From contig NZ_JACJOO010000008.1 of the NCBI RefSeq assembly GCF_014695575.1, positions 32,303-96,302 on the forward strand: a stretch of 64,000 bases of DNA, given 5' to 3'. How positions within the stretch are numbered: the first letter of the stretch is position 1; every line of letters starts with the position of its first letter. Source of the stretch: Leptolyngbya sp. FACHB-8 (GTDB taxonomy: Bacteria; Cyanobacteriota; Cyanobacteriia; Elainellales; Elainellaceae). The notes below the pieces were generated by a model that had not been told where the DNA came from, made no database searches, and saw only the letters and a list, made by a program, of their open reading frames with translations. This document shows positions 45,331 to 54,866 of this stretch, in pieces. The translations under genes and the position numbers were made by a program.

Positions 45331-46369
45331 AAGCTGGCTGACAATTAGGCCCCAATCTTTACCGTTGTCCTTCCGAGTCGATCGACGGGTTCCTTTTGTG
45401 TTGTTGGTGTTGGGAGCGATCGCCCTGATCACAGCTATCTTCAGTGCTAGCTACGGCGAGTTTCCGATTCCCCCTGTGGATGTGGTGAAAACCTTCTTTG
45501 GTTTAAATACCAACAGCAACTATGGATTCGTCATCTACATGTTGCGATTACCACGCATTGTAGCGGCGTTTTTGGTGGGAATGGGGCTGGCGATTGCCGG
45601 AACTATTCTCCAGGGTCTAACCCGCAATCCCCTGGCGGCTCCTGAAATCGTGGGAGTGGATGCTGGAGCGAGTCTTGCGGCTGTGTCGTTAATTGTTCTA
45701 TTTCCATCCATTCCCATTGCCTGGTTACCCCTAGTTGCATTTCTTGGAGCCTGCATTTCTGCATTCCTAATCTATGTATTGGCATGGGATGGGGGTAGTT
45801 CCCCCATGCGATTAATCTTGGTGGGAATTGGTATCGGAGAGGTCGCGTTAGCGTTAACCAGCCTGTTGATTACTTTCGGGGACATTAATGATGTGAGTCA
45901 AGCTCTGATATGGTTAGCAGGTAGCGTTTATGGTCGCAACTGGGATCACATTCAGGCATTTTTGCCCTGGCTCATTGTATTTATTCCGTTATCCCTGGTC
46001 GGTGCCCGTGAGTTGAACACGTTACATTTAGGGGATGATGTAGCGCGTGGGTTAGGGAGTGCCGTAGAGCGGCAGCGTGTGCTGCTCTTGGTGTCCTGTG
46101 TAGCTCTAGCAGGGGCGAGTGTGGCAACTGCCGGGGCTGTTGGTTTTGTGGGATTAATGGCGCCCCATTTATCCCGGCAACTGGTCGGTGCATCCCATCA
46201 AGGTTTGATTCCTACAGCGGCTCTTATGGGTGGCTTGATTGTGCTTCTGGCCGACTTTTTAGGGCGATCGCTCTTTGCTCCCATCGAACTCCCCTGCGGT
46301 TTGATCACGGCTGCTGTAGGTGCTCCCTACTTCCTCTACCTGCTCTATCGCAATCGCAAAACATCATGA
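45323..46369 (+). CDS. FecCD-family siderophore ABC permease (2)
   Basis: About 348 residues from ATG 45323, which overlaps the previous stop (ATGGTTAA); TTG 45311 is the less likely alternative. Membrane topology and motifs are as in the partner: [39 protein letters not shown] and [19 protein letters not shown]. Two different permeases in tandem are typical of Fec/Fep-type siderophore transporters. Its stop overlaps the ATPase start (ATGA). Confidence 0.94.
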   Translation: MVKSWLTIRPQSLPLSFRVDRRVPFVLLVLGAIALITAIFSASYGEFPIPPVDVVKTFFGLNTNSNYGFVIYMLRLPRIVAAFLVGMGLAIAGTILQGLTRNPLAAPEIVGVDAGASLAAVSLIVLFPSIPIAWLPLVAFLGACISAFLIYVLAWDGGSSPMRLILVGIGIGEVALALTSLLITFGDINDVSQALIWLAGSVYGRNWDHIQAFLPWLIVFIPLSLVGARELNTLHLGDDVARGLGSAVERQRVLLLVSCVALAGASVATAGAVGFVGLMAPHLSRQLVGASHQGLIPTAALMGGLIVLLADFLGRSLFAPIELPCGLITAAVGAPYFLYLLYRNRKTS

Positions 46370-47187
46370 CATCCCCACTCACGAATGTCCAAACCCAATC
46401 GACCTTGATAGCACAGCAGCTAACCCTGGCCTATGATGACAGGCGTATTGTTCAAAACCTCAACCTGGACATTCCTCAGGGGCAGATTACGGCCCTGGTA
46501 GGAGCCAATGGATGCGGAAAATCAACGCTGTTGCGAGGGCTGTCACGGTTGCTAAAGCCCGAGAAGGGGACAGTATATTTGGATGGAAAGGCGATCGCCC
46601 AACTTCCCACTCGTAAAATTGCTCAGAGAATGGCGATTTTACCTCAAGGCCCGGTTGCCCCCGAAGGATTGACGGTGCGGGAACTGGTAGCTCAGGGACG
46701 CTATCCCCATCAGAGCTGGTTGCAACAGTGGTCTCAGGAAGACGAGAAGCATGTGGAAGCCGCTTTAGAAACCACTGGGTTGTTGGATCTGGCAGAGCGT
46801 CCCCTCGATACTCTATCGGGCGGGCAACGACAAAGGGCTTGGATTGCCATGACTCTGGCCCAAAACACTGACATCTTGCTGCTGGATGAACCCACAACAT
46901 TTCTAGATCTAGCCCATCAAATTGAAGTGCTAGATCTGCTGTATGCCCTCAACCAGAGCCGCAATTGCACCGTTGTAATGGTGTTGCACGAACTCAATCA
47001 GGCATGCCGTTACGCCGATTTTATGGTCGCTATGCGCGACGGCCACATCTATGCCCAGGGAACACCTGTGGATGTGATGACAGAAACAACCGTGCGGGAT
47101 GTGTTTGGGCTGGATAGCCGAATCATTCAAGATCCAGTATCAGGGACACCTCTGTGCATTCCTGTGAGCCAAATGATAAGGCATTAG
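46366..47187 (+). CDS. Siderophore ABC transporter ATPase (FecE/FhuC-like)
   Basis: 273 residues. Walker [11 protein letters not shown]-loop region [16 protein letters not shown], signature [10 protein letters not shown], Walker [13 protein letters not shown] and H-loop [14 protein letters not shown] are all intact. It powers the two FecCD permeases. It is the last gene of the exbB-led run; 400 bases without a recognised gene follow. Confidence 0.95.
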   Translation: MTSPLTNVQTQSTLIAQQLTLAYDDRRIVQNLNLDIPQGQITALVGANGCGKSTLLRGLSRLLKPEKGTVYLDGKAIAQLPTRKIAQRMAILPQGPVAPEGLTVRELVAQGRYPHQSWLQQWSQEDEKHVEAALETTGLLDLAERPLDTLSGGQRQRAWIAMTLAQNTDILLLDEPTTFLDLAHQIEVLDLLYALNQSRNCTVVMVLHELNQACRYADFMVAMRDGHIYAQGTPVDVMTETTVRDVFGLDSRIIQDPVSGTPLCIPVSQMIRH

Positions 47188-47589
47188 TTCGGCTTGAGGA
47201 TATAGGTAAAGAGGCGATCCCAATGGTTGTAAAAATGATTGGGTTAATGTGTATCAATTGAAATGCTTTATCACACGAATGATAGCTACTGTTTAGCTAT
47301 CTTGCTGCTGGTATCCATAATGACCTGTTGAGTGCGGGATAAGGTTACAGAATCTCCTCGAACAAACTGGAAGCAGGTTATAGAAATTCTGGTAAATATT
47401 AGAGCGTATTTTAAAGCTACCTGGAAGTTTTTGCGCACCTTACGCACGAAAAATCTTCTAAAACACGTTCTAGTCAGTTTTCTGAGGTCGCTCCGTGGCT
47501 GTCTGTGGGCGAGTCGCAGGGATTACAAGAAATCAGAATATTGAAAATTTGTTCAATTAGTCTTTCAAGCGCTACTGACATACTCTGCC
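47188..47589. other. 400-base gap without recognised gene
   Basis: Contains a degenerate member of the hairpin population near 47405-47470 (aagtttttgcgcacc and acgcacgaaaaatctt). No terminator with a clear T-run is visible. An apparent 70-codon frame (47332-47544) runs through this repeat and is not accepted. Confidence 0.5.
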
Positions 47590-48579
47590 ATGACTATAAC
47601 CCTTACTTCAAAAGCCTTCTGGGATCTTTTTGAGGAAGAAACCGAGCATCAGCCTATATCCCAACCCGACACCTTCGATACAATTTACAGCTACCCAGCA
47701 GTCCTGGGAAAAGGTAATTGGCGGGAGATTGAGTTGCGTGAGGGAATGAGTTTAGTAATCTCCAACTACTGCCTCCACACAGGCTGTATCCTGCAATTAC
47801 CAGAACGGCCACATCCTTTAGAGTTCATACTATTACTGGAAACTACACAACGATCCAATCATTCAGGCATAAAAAGTGGACGATACGAGCTATTTGGCAG
47901 CGGTTTTGCACCAAAGGAGACAACAGAAATCCTTGCAGCCAAATCCACTCTGGCTATCAATGTTCACATTGATCTAGATGTCTTTCAATCATTTTGGGGA
48001 CATGGTTCTGAGTTATCCTCGTCACCTTTAAAGGCATTGCTTCGAGATGCCGATCAGCAATATTACACCCATTTCGGGATGATAACGGCTGCAATGCAAA
48101 TAGCAGCTCAGCATATTCTCCAATGCCCGTATCGGGGATTAACGAAACGGATGTATTTGGAAAGCAAAGTTTGGGAGTTAATGGCATTACTGGTGGAGGA
48201 AGCCGCCCAGGATCAGCCTCGCCCAGCATCCCGTCCAAGGCTCAAGCCTGAGGATGTAGAGCGGATTTATCAAGCTCGCGATATTTTGTTGCAACAGTTG
48301 GGAGATCCTCCATCTTTGCTGGAATTAGCTCGCCAGGTAGGGCTCAATGACTGCACCCTGAAGCGAGGATTCCGTCAAGTGTTCGGCACTACCGCCTTTG
48401 GTCTGCTCCACGATTATCGTTTGGAGCAGGCCCGCCAACTCCTGGAAAGTAGGGATTGCAATATTTCAGAAGTCGCACGTTCCGTTGGATTTGCAAACCG
48501 CAGCTACTTTGCTAATGCGTTTCGCAAAAAGTTTGGCATCAATCCAAAGGATTATCGTAGTTATAAAAATTCCGCGTAG
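47590..48579 (+). CDS. AraC-family regulator, PchR-like
   Basis: 329 residues. The C-terminal ~100 residues are a double helix-turn-helix AraC domain (LLELARQVGLNDCTLKRGFRQVFGTTAFGLLHDYRLEQARQLLES...ISEVARSVGFANRSYFANAFRKKFGINPKDYR). The N-terminal ~220 residues are an effector-binding region of the type seen in PchR/YbtA-like siderophore-responsive activators. It lies between the transporter run and the receptor gene, which supports control of siderophore uptake with the ferri-siderophore as co-inducer (inference). Its binding site could be the 23-base motif shared by tonB, exbB and the receptor. Confidence 0.9.
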   Translation: MTITLTSKAFWDLFEEETEHQPISQPDTFDTIYSYPAVLGKGNWREIELREGMSLVISNYCLHTGCILQLPERPHPLEFILLLETTQRSNHSGIKSGRYELFGSGFAPKETTEILAAKSTLAINVHIDLDVFQSFWGHGSELSSSPLKALLRDADQQYYTHFGMITAAMQIAAQHILQCPYRGLTKRMYLESKVWELMALLVEEAAQDQPRPASRPRLKPEDVERIYQARDILLQQLGDPPSLLELARQVGLNDCTLKRGFRQVFGTTAFGLLHDYRLEQARQLLESRDCNISEVARSVGFANRSYFANAFRKKFGINPKDYRSYKNSA

Positions 48580-48645
48580 TGTTCAAACTATTCCGTCCAG
48601 CAGTCAATTCCATCTCTAATCAAACACCACCAACCGCTAAGCTAA

Positions 48646-48668
48646 TTCTTGAGAATAATTTGCAGTAA
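48646..48668 (+). promoter_or_regulatory. Shared 23-base motif, receptor copy (Fur-box-like)
   Basis: TTCTTGAGAATAATTTGCAG... . The inner TGAGAATAATTTGCA (48650-48664) fits the Fur 7-1-7 consensus TGATAAT-N-ATTATCA at 11 of 14 defined positions by my count. It is 147 bases upstream of the receptor ATG, with a degenerate hairpin (48700-48760) between. Confidence 0.55.
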
Positions 48669-48814
48669 CGAATCCAGTTCTGATCTCCCAACGTTCCTTA
48701 AAGCTGGTTGAAAATTCTTTGTGCACCTCGCACACAAAAACAAGCTTTAAAGCAGCGTTCAGGGGATGAAGGCGCAGAGCGCCTGGCGTAAGAGCTGCAA
48801 AGGGTGAGTAATTA

Positions 48815-51352
48815 ATGTGTGGTGTGATGATGAAGCAATGGCATAGTTGGGCGATCGCCCTCGGTTTTGTGTCTGTTTTTCTGCCTCCCGCTGTGTGGGC
48901 GAATGAAGTTGTGACGGATGCACCGACACTCAACGGTTTGGAACAGCCTGCAACAACCCTGGGCGAATGGCAGACACAACTAGCACAGATGCCTGTTGTA
49001 ACCGTACCCGGGGTTCGGGTTACAGCGACAGAAGGTGGCCTGCGGGTGGTGCTGGAGGGCGCAGAATCGCTGGCTGCTCCTGTCTTCAGCGTCGTTGGCA
49101 ATGCCCTAATTGGAGATATTTCCGGTGCGGTGCTGGATGTACCCGAGGGTGATCCCTTTATCGTTAGCAATCCAGCTGAAGGAATTGCATTGGTGAGTGT
49201 CAGCGGGCTGCCAGGCGATCGCATTCGCATTGCAATTACCGGAGAAAACACACCTCCCGGAGCCGAGGTTAGTGTTGAGGCATCCAATCTGGTGTTGAGT
49301 GTGGTGCCGGATGGGGGAGCGGCGATCGCAACCAACGAAGATGCTATCCAGATCACAGCTCTGGGAGAAGAAACTGGTTACGTTACCGATGATGCCTCCA
49401 CCGCAACCCGTACCAATACTCCTCTGCGAGACATTCCTCAATCCATTCAGGTAGTTCCCCAACAGGTTCTCGAAGACCAGCAGGCGGATAGTATTAGTGA
49501 AGCCCTACGCAACGTCAGTGGGGTCAATACCGACGACAGCTTTGGTGGTAGCCTTGACCGCATTAACATTCGCGGTTTTCAGACAGATGTATTTCTGGAA
49601 AACGGTTTCCGGCGTGGCTCCTCCAGTTCATCAGGGATTTCGGATTTTGAGCTGATTGAACGCCTGGAAGTGTTAAAAGGGCCAGCCTCAGTCCTCTACG
49701 GCAACATCGAGCCGGGTGGGGTAGTGAATGTGATTACCGAACGGCCTCTGTCGGTGGCGGAATACACGCTGGAAGGCGCAATTGGCAGCTTCGGTTTGCT
49801 GCGACCCAGCATCGATCTGACAGGGCCGTTAGACGCGAATGGCCGCATTCTATATCGCCTGAATACGTTGTATGCAACCGAGGATGGATACCGCGACTAT
49901 GACCAGGATCTCGAACGCTTTGTTCTGGCTCCATCGCTAACGTTGAATTTGAGCGATCGCACCTCCCTCGACTTCAATGTGAGCTACATCAATCAGGATC
50001 GCCCCTTTGACCGAGGAATTCCCGCGATCGGCGATGAAGTCGCCGATGTTCCCTACGATCGCCTCTTCCAAGATCCGGATGCCGTTGCAGAAACGGAAGA
50101 ATTTAGTGCCAGCTACAGCCTCACCCACGAATTCAACGATAACTGGCAAGTCCGTAACGAGTTTCGCTACCTCTCCATCGACACCTTCGACTTTCGTTTG
50201 GATAGCTGGACAATTGAGGACGATGGTACTCTAGATCGTCGCTGGCGGTCTAACGATGACTATTCGGAGTTTTACTCCTTTCAAACTAATGTCGTCGGGG
50301 AATTTAATACCGGCAGTGTGGAGCATACTCTATTAGCGGGGGTAGATTGGAACCGCAGCACGCGTCAGGGAGGACAGCGTCGTCTACCAGGCGATCCCAG
50401 CTTTTTCATCGACATCTTCACAGAAGAAGGTGATCCGATTTCCCGTCCTGACCTGGATGATATGACCCTGGTAGTACGGAATAACACCTCCCGGCAGGAC
50501 AATATTGGGTTTTATCTACAAGATCAGATAGCCCTGACGGATAATCTGCAAATCCTGGCAGGGGGACGATTCGACATTGTTGACTTTGAATCGGTCAATA
50601 GCCTTGCGAATACCGAAACCGGAGATACCGTGGAGCGATTTACTCCTCGCATCGGGATCGTCTATCAGCCCAGCCAGGAGATTTCCCTTTACACCAGCTA
50701 CAGCCAGTCGTTTAACCCCAATACCTTTGCACAAACTGTCGAAGGCTCTTTCCTGGAACCAGAAATTAGTGAGCAATTTGAAGTAGGCGTGCGGGGTGAA
50801 TTTTTCGACGGTCGTCTGATTGCCAACTTAGCAGCCTACGAGATCACGAAGCAGAATGTGGAGGGTCCTGATCCCGATAATCCTGACTTCTCCCTTGCCG
50901 TTGGTGAAATTCGCAGCCGGGGTATTGAGTTAGATGTTTCGGGTGAAATTACTCCCGGATGGAATGTTATTGCATCCTATGCTCACACAGATGCAGAAGT
51001 GACAGAAGATAACTTTTACCTGGAAGGGAGCCGTCCTGATAACGTTCCCCGCAACAATGCTAGTTTCTGGAGCACCTATGAGATTCAATCGGGTAACTTG
51101 CAAGGGTTAGGCTTTGGTTTAGGGCTGTTCTACGTTGGAGAACGAGAAGGCGACTTCGAGAATACCTATCAGCTTCCCAGCTATGTTCGGACGGATGCAG
51201 CCTTGTTCTATCGCCGGGATAACTGGCGTGTTGCCCTCAACTTCCAGAACCTATTCGATATAGACTACATCCGCTATAGCGAGGGCTACCGAGAGGCCAA
51301 TACACCCGGTGAACCCTTTACCGTGATCGGATCGTTTGCTGTCACATTCTAA
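48815..51352 (+). CDS. AMIN-domain TonB-dependent siderophore receptor
   Basis: 845 residues. The signal peptide (SWAIALGFVSVFLPPAVWANE) is followed by an AMIN domain (~60-165, VRVTATEGGLRVVLEG...), a hallmark of cyanobacterial TonB receptors. The plug domain (~190-310) has LRDIPQSIQVVPQQVLEDQ, ISEALRNVSGVN, INIRGFQTDVFLENGFRRG and LKGPASVLYGNIEPGGVVNVIT. A 22-strand barrel (~320-845) ends in the aromatic GSFAVTF. It imports ferric siderophores across the outer membrane with TonB energy. Of two ATGs, 48815 and 48827, the first is used. The binding-protein gene starts 15 bases after its stop. Confidence 0.95.
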   Translation: MCGVMMKQWHSWAIALGFVSVFLPPAVWANEVVTDAPTLNGLEQPATTLGEWQTQLAQMPVVTVPGVRVTATEGGLRVVLEGAESLAAPVFSVVGNALIGDISGAVLDVPEGDPFIVSNPAEGIALVSVSGLPGDRIRIAITGENTPPGAEVSVEASNLVLSVVPDGGAAIATNEDAIQITALGEETGYVTDDASTATRTNTPLRDIPQSIQVVPQQVLEDQQADSISEALRNVSGVNTDDSFGGSLDRINIRGFQTDVFLENGFRRGSSSSSGISDFELIERLEVLKGPASVLYGNIEPGGVVNVITERPLSVAEYTLEGAIGSFGLLRPSIDLTGPLDANGRILYRLNTLYATEDGYRDYDQDLERFVLAPSLTLNLSDRTSLDFNVSYINQDRPFDRGIPAIGDEVADVPYDRLFQDPDAVAETEEFSASYSLTHEFNDNWQVRNEFRYLSIDTFDFRLDSWTIEDDGTLDRRWRSNDDYSEFYSFQTNVVGEFNTGSVEHTLLAGVDWNRSTRQGGQRRLPGDPSFFIDIFTEEGDPISRPDLDDMTLVVRNNTSRQDNIGFYLQDQIALTDNLQILAGGRFDIVDFESVNSLANTETGDTVERFTPRIGIVYQPSQEISLYTSYSQSFNPNTFAQTVEGSFLEPEISEQFEVGVRGEFFDGRLIANLAAYEITKQNVEGPDPDNPDFSLAVGEIRSRGIELDVSGEITPGWNVIASYAHTDAEVTEDNFYLEGSRPDNVPRNNASFWSTYEIQSGNLQGLGFGLGLFYVGEREGDFENTYQLPSYVRTDAALFYRRDNWRVALNFQNLFDIDYIRYSEGYREANTPGEPFTVIGSFAVTF

Positions 51353-51367
51353 ATTGAGGTTGTAATT

Positions 51368-52348
51368 GTGCGTCGGCTCTTCCGTTATCTTCGTTTTGGT
51401 TTACTCATGGTGATGGCGATCGCCCTCATCACAGCCTGCCAAAATTCTTCCTCTACTTCATCCACAACTCCTTCGGATTGCCGCATGGTACGCCATGCCG
51501 CAGGCGAAACTTGTGTCCCGCTCCAGCCCACACGCATTGTTGCCCTGGATTCCGTCACGCTGGAATTTCTAACCGCGTTGGGAATCAAACCGGTTGGGGC
51601 GCCCATCTCAGATGGATTCGCAACTCGCTTACAACAGGATTGGACAGGTGTTGAAGACCTTGGAGCAACGGGAGAGCCCAGCCTGGAAAAAGCCTTAGCC
51701 CTACAGCCCGATCTCATCGTTGGCGGAGACTATTACCAGAAAGTTTATTCACAAGCTTCTCAGATCGCTCCCACACTTCTGTTTAAATCTGAGCACAGCG
51801 GTCAATGGAAAGAAGTCTTTATGACCGTGGCCCAAATGCTGGGAAAAACGGAAGCAGCAGAACAAGTCATGGCCGATTATGATGCCCGATTGGCTGAATT
51901 ACAGCAACAGATGGGCGATCGCCTTTCTCAAACTCAAGTTTCCGTCGTTCGGGTCTACCCGGATTACATCAACCTGTATCTCCAGGATTCCTTCTGCGGC
52001 AAGGTATTACAGGATGCTGGCTTGCCCCGCCCTGAGGCTCAGGCGATCGCGGCTGATAAAGCTTCTCAATTGTTCGATAATCCCATCCAGGTGTCCATCA
52101 GCCGTGAAGTTTTACACCAGGCAGATGGTGATGTCATGTTTGTCTGGACAGGAGAAAACACCCCTGAGGCAAAACACCAGGCTGATCAAAAGTTGAATGA
52201 GCTATCCGCCGATCCTCTCTGGCAGCAGCTCAAGGCGGTGAAACAGGGTAAGGTCTATCGAGTTCCCAATTATTGGATTGGTAGTGGCCCGATCGCCGCG
52301 AATTTGGTGATTGATGACTTATTCAAATACCTCGTGGAGCGCGCTTAA
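51368..52348 (+). CDS. Siderophore-binding lipoprotein (FecB/FhuD-like)
   Basis: 326 residues from GTG 51368, with GAGG about nine bases upstream. Lipobox ITAC near residue 24 marks a lipid-anchored binding protein. The mature part is a class III periplasmic binding fold: RIVALDSVTLEFLTALGIKPVGAP, LQPDLIVGGDYYQKVYSQASQIAPTLLF and a final PNYWIGSGPIAANLVIDDLFKYL. It delivers ferri-siderophore to the FecCD permeases encoded 5 kb upstream. It sits between receptor and DUF1636 gene in one apparent operon. Confidence 0.94.
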   Translation: MRRLFRYLRFGLLMVMAIALITACQNSSSTSSTTPSDCRMVRHAAGETCVPLQPTRIVALDSVTLEFLTALGIKPVGAPISDGFATRLQQDWTGVEDLGATGEPSLEKALALQPDLIVGGDYYQKVYSQASQIAPTLLFKSEHSGQWKEVFMTVAQMLGKTEAAEQVMADYDARLAELQQQMGDRLSQTQVSVVRVYPDYINLYLQDSFCGKVLQDAGLPRPEAQAIAADKASQLFDNPIQVSISREVLHQADGDVMFVWTGENTPEAKHQADQKLNELSADPLWQQLKAVKQGKVYRVPNYWIGSGPIAANLVIDDLFKYLVERA

Positions 52349-52350
52349 GC

Positions 52351-52722
52351 ATGACAAAACATACGCTGTTTGTTTGTAAATCCTGTAGTGCGACAATCGC
52401 CCATGATGATGTTGAAGATGACACCATTACAGAGGGTGTTTTGTTACTTCGGCAGCTACAGGAATTGCATTCCTCTGAGTTGGATGTTCAATCTGTCGGG
52501 TGTTTATGGACATGCGATCGCCCCTGTTCTATCACCTTTGTTTGCCCCGGTAAATACACATATCATTTTGTGGACCTGAACTATTCTCAAAGTGTGTCTG
52601 AGTTACAGCAATTCAGTGAGCTTTACATAAACAGTGCAGATGGATATGTGAAGCCTCCAAAAATGCCAGGAGATTTGCGATCGCGTTTACTAGTCAGGAT
52701 TCCACCAATAGAAGCAACCTAG
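52351..52722 (+). CDS. DUF1636 predicted metal-binding protein
   Basis: 123 residues starting two bases after the binding-protein stop, hence co-transcribed. Cysteine motifs CKSCS (9-13), GCLWTCDRPC and VCPGKYTYHF, plus the closing LRSRLLVRIPP, match the DUF1636 family, which resembles thioredoxin-like [2Fe-2S] ferredoxins in cysteine layout. The function is unproven. Its location suggests a step after uptake, such as reductive iron release or cytoplasmic iron handling. Database families of this type also occur near metal and cobalamin genes, to my recollection. Confidence 0.85.
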   Translation: MTKHTLFVCKSCSATIAHDDVEDDTITEGVLLLRQLQELHSSELDVQSVGCLWTCDRPCSITFVCPGKYTYHFVDLNYSQSVSELQQFSELYINSADGYVKPPKMPGDLRSRLLVRIPPIEAT

Positions 52723-52758
52723 TATTTCACCACGCCAATTTTGACAGATGGTATGATC

Positions 52759-52795
52759 TCCGTTTGAAGAAGCATGTCATGCTTCTTCAAACGGA
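52759..52795 (+). terminator. 17-bp perfect hairpin after DUF1636 gene
   Basis: tccgtttgaagaagcat and its complement around gtc, 36 bases after the stop, with a weak tttga tail. It may terminate the receptor operon. Confidence 0.6.
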
Positions 52796-52828
52796 TTTGA
52801 TATTAGTTCTTCGTGTTATATACTCCTA

Positions 52829-53007
52829 GCCATTCTTGTTAGAACAGAAAGAGTGAGGCGGCGCAGTACGCCGCCTCACTCTTTCTGTTCTAAGGAGGTT
52901 TCTGCATAAGAATTTACCCAGAATGTTGGTGCTTTGCCCGCGAAGCGGGCAAAGCACCAACATTCTGGGGGTAATTTCATTACTGGAAATCTCCTAACAA
53001 GAATGGC
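52829..53007. repeat. Nested palindrome carrying family A copy 2
   Basis: Outer perfect 14-bp repeat gccattcttgttag (52829-52842) / ctaacaagaatggc (52994-53007). Inside are a perfect 21-bp hairpin (52842-52890) and then a family A element (about 52890-52995). The family A arms are identical to copy 1 but the loop is gaa instead of ttc, the reverse complement. Confidence 0.88.
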
Positions 53008-53059
53008 AACAGGTATAGAAGTTTCGATGGATGAGATGTATCTCTCTACATGAAGCAGG

Positions 53060-53488
53060 CTAAACAACCAAAATTAGTATGCCTGCCAACATGAAAATTG
53101 TGCCTAGAATAGCCTTTAAAGTTAATGGTTCTTTCAGAAGTAAGGCTGCAAATAGGATAACAAACACTAAGCTCGATTTATCTAACGGAGCAACCCAGGA
53201 TGCTGGAGCCATTTGTAGCGCCCTGAAGTAGCAGAGCCAGGATAACCCTGTAGTCACTCCTGATAGGGCCAGAAAAAATAGCGTTTTAGGAGCAATTTGA
53301 AATACAGATTTGAACTGTCCTTCTATCCCAACAATTCCCCAAGCAATGACCAAAATCACAATGGTACGAAGAGCTGTTGCTAAATTGGAATTTACAGATT
53401 CAACACCAATTTTGGCAGAAATAGTGGTGAGTGCAGCGAAGATTGCAGATAGCAATGCAAAAATCCACCAATGATATTCAGTATGCAT
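53060..53488 (-). CDS. Half-size EamA (DMT) transporter
   Basis: 142 residues with five hydrophobic segments, a single EamA unit (WWIFALLSAIFAALTTISAKIGVESVNS..., GLSWLCYFRALQMAPASWVAPLDKSSLVFVILFAALLLKEPLT). Most drug/metabolite transporters carry two such units (~300 residues); single-unit proteins are thought to dimerise. The substrate is unknown. It starts 16 bases after the ARMT1-like gene on the same strand, so the two form an operon. Confidence 0.88.
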   Translation of the reverse strand: MHTEYHWWIFALLSAIFAALTTISAKIGVESVNSNLATALRTIVILVIAWGIVGIEGQFKSVFQIAPKTLFFLALSGVTTGLSWLCYFRALQMAPASWVAPLDKSSLVFVILFAALLLKEPLTLKAILGTIFMLAGILILVV

Positions 53489-53504
53489 TTAATCATCCAA
53501 ATTC

Positions 53505-54755
53505 TTAAAATACAGTCTTAGCTTTATTGACGAAATGAATAATACCCCACTGGCCATTAATAAGCCATGTGGGATCATCACGGGTTAACTGTTCAGCCTG
53601 TTCTGAGCGTAATCCTGTCATCGCCTCAGATTTTATGGTTCGCAAGGCAGCCAGGGGAGCCGGAAAGTAATTAACAACCTCTTCAAACGGTGTTGTTAAC
53701 GCCCAGTGACAATCTCCCAATAACCTTCGATAATTTGCATCTCCTTTCACAAATACCAGGTTAGACTGAGCCAACTCTTGCTTAAGTCCAGATGGCATTT
53801 CCCAAAAGGGCAGAGGGGCAACCCAAAAGAAGTGATCCTGTAAGGAGAGGCGATCGCTCCTGATAAAACCCTGTAGACGAGCAGCCAGCGATCGCACTCC
53901 CTCATCCTGGTCTGCTGCCAACACGGCTAAGGTGTGGTGAACGTCTCCGATCATGGCATCGGAGACAAAGATTGGATAAGGTTTGAGATGTAAATGAACT
54001 GTTTCAGCAATGTGAGTTGATAGCAGAAAGTCCACCAGAAGCAGATCGCAGGCTAATTCAAATCCTCCATTATCCACAACAAAGTCCATCCGTGCAGAGC
54101 GTATCTGGCTTAGATAGTCAGTTATAAGGTGGCTGTGATTTACCAGGATATTTGCCTCATCCTGCTCGACTTCGGTACGCACACGACTGGTTTCAGTGGC
54201 CGACCAGAGACTGAGATCAACTCGATTACCCCAGAGTGCCAAAGATAGGAAGCGAATCAGATCGATGGGTTGCCAGCCATGATTAGCCGGTGAGGTTGAA
54301 GGCTGTGTGGTGGGCGCGATCGATCGGATCGCCGCCATTGCTGTTGCGAGGCTCGCATGCTTTTGTATCGCAAAGGGGTCAATAGCTTGGCCGGGTTGAG
54401 CTTGAAAATAGGAAATGGCTTCTAGAATACGCCGATAAAAATAAGCTTCTGCAAAGTAGAAGGGAGTATTGAGCCAGGAATTACCCTCGAATGGCTCTAC
54501 ATAGGTTGACCAGGCAGCAACATCAGGCCCTCCATCGGCTTGAATGGGCCGAATTGCTCCATTCGGCAGTTCTGCGGCTAATGATTGGAGGTTGGCGAGG
54601 GCAGATTGCGAAAACGAGTTGTCGGCGATCGCCTGTTTGATAATTGCTGGCAATCGTTCTCGAATGGTGTATTGAGCGAACGATTGCGCTTCCGAAACCA
54701 TGATGGCTGGCGGAATTGGTAGCCGTGGATATTCCATAGAAGCGTGCAGTGTCAT
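53505..54755 (-). CDS. ARMT1-like damage-control phosphatase (DUF89)
   Basis: About 416 residues from ATG 54755, with AAAGGG six bases upstream; TTG 54770 is less likely. Family motifs are intact: SLALWGNRVDLS, the metal-binding FVVDNGGFELACDL, and VFVKGDANYRRLLGD. DUF89 enzymes are metal-dependent phosphatases that remove damaged or excess sugar phosphates. The ARMT1 subgroup is better known from eukaryotes but present in some bacteria, including cyanobacteria. The closing WGIIHF segment is also as in the family. It is co-directional with the EamA gene, hinting at a shared metabolite, but this is inference. Confidence 0.9.
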   Translation of the reverse strand: MTLHASMEYPRLPIPPAIMVSEAQSFAQYTIRERLPAIIKQAIADNSFSQSALANLQSLAAELPNGAIRPIQADGGPDVAAWSTYVEPFEGNSWLNTPFYFAEAYFYRRILEAISYFQAQPGQAIDPFAIQKHASLATAMAAIRSIAPTTQPSTSPANHGWQPIDLIRFLSLALWGNRVDLSLWSATETSRVRTEVEQDEANILVNHSHLITDYLSQIRSARMDFVVDNGGFELACDLLLVDFLLSTHIAETVHLHLKPYPIFVSDAMIGDVHHTLAVLAADQDEGVRSLAARLQGFIRSDRLSLQDHFFWVAPLPFWEMPSGLKQELAQSNLVFVKGDANYRRLLGDCHWALTTPFEEVVNYFPAPLAALRTIKSEAMTGLRSEQAEQLTRDDPTWLINGQWGIIHFVNKAKTVF

Positions 54756-54866
54756 ATTTGCCCTTTTCAACGGATGTGTAAGATTGCATTTAGGCTGTGT
54801 AGCCAGCCATTAGATTGATGCTGTTTACAGTATGGAGTCCTCTTTCAACAACATAAATGACTGACC

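Noticed and set aside
47332..47544. 70-codon basic frame before the AraC gene
   Set aside because: It overlaps a degenerate hairpin and has no start signal or domain.
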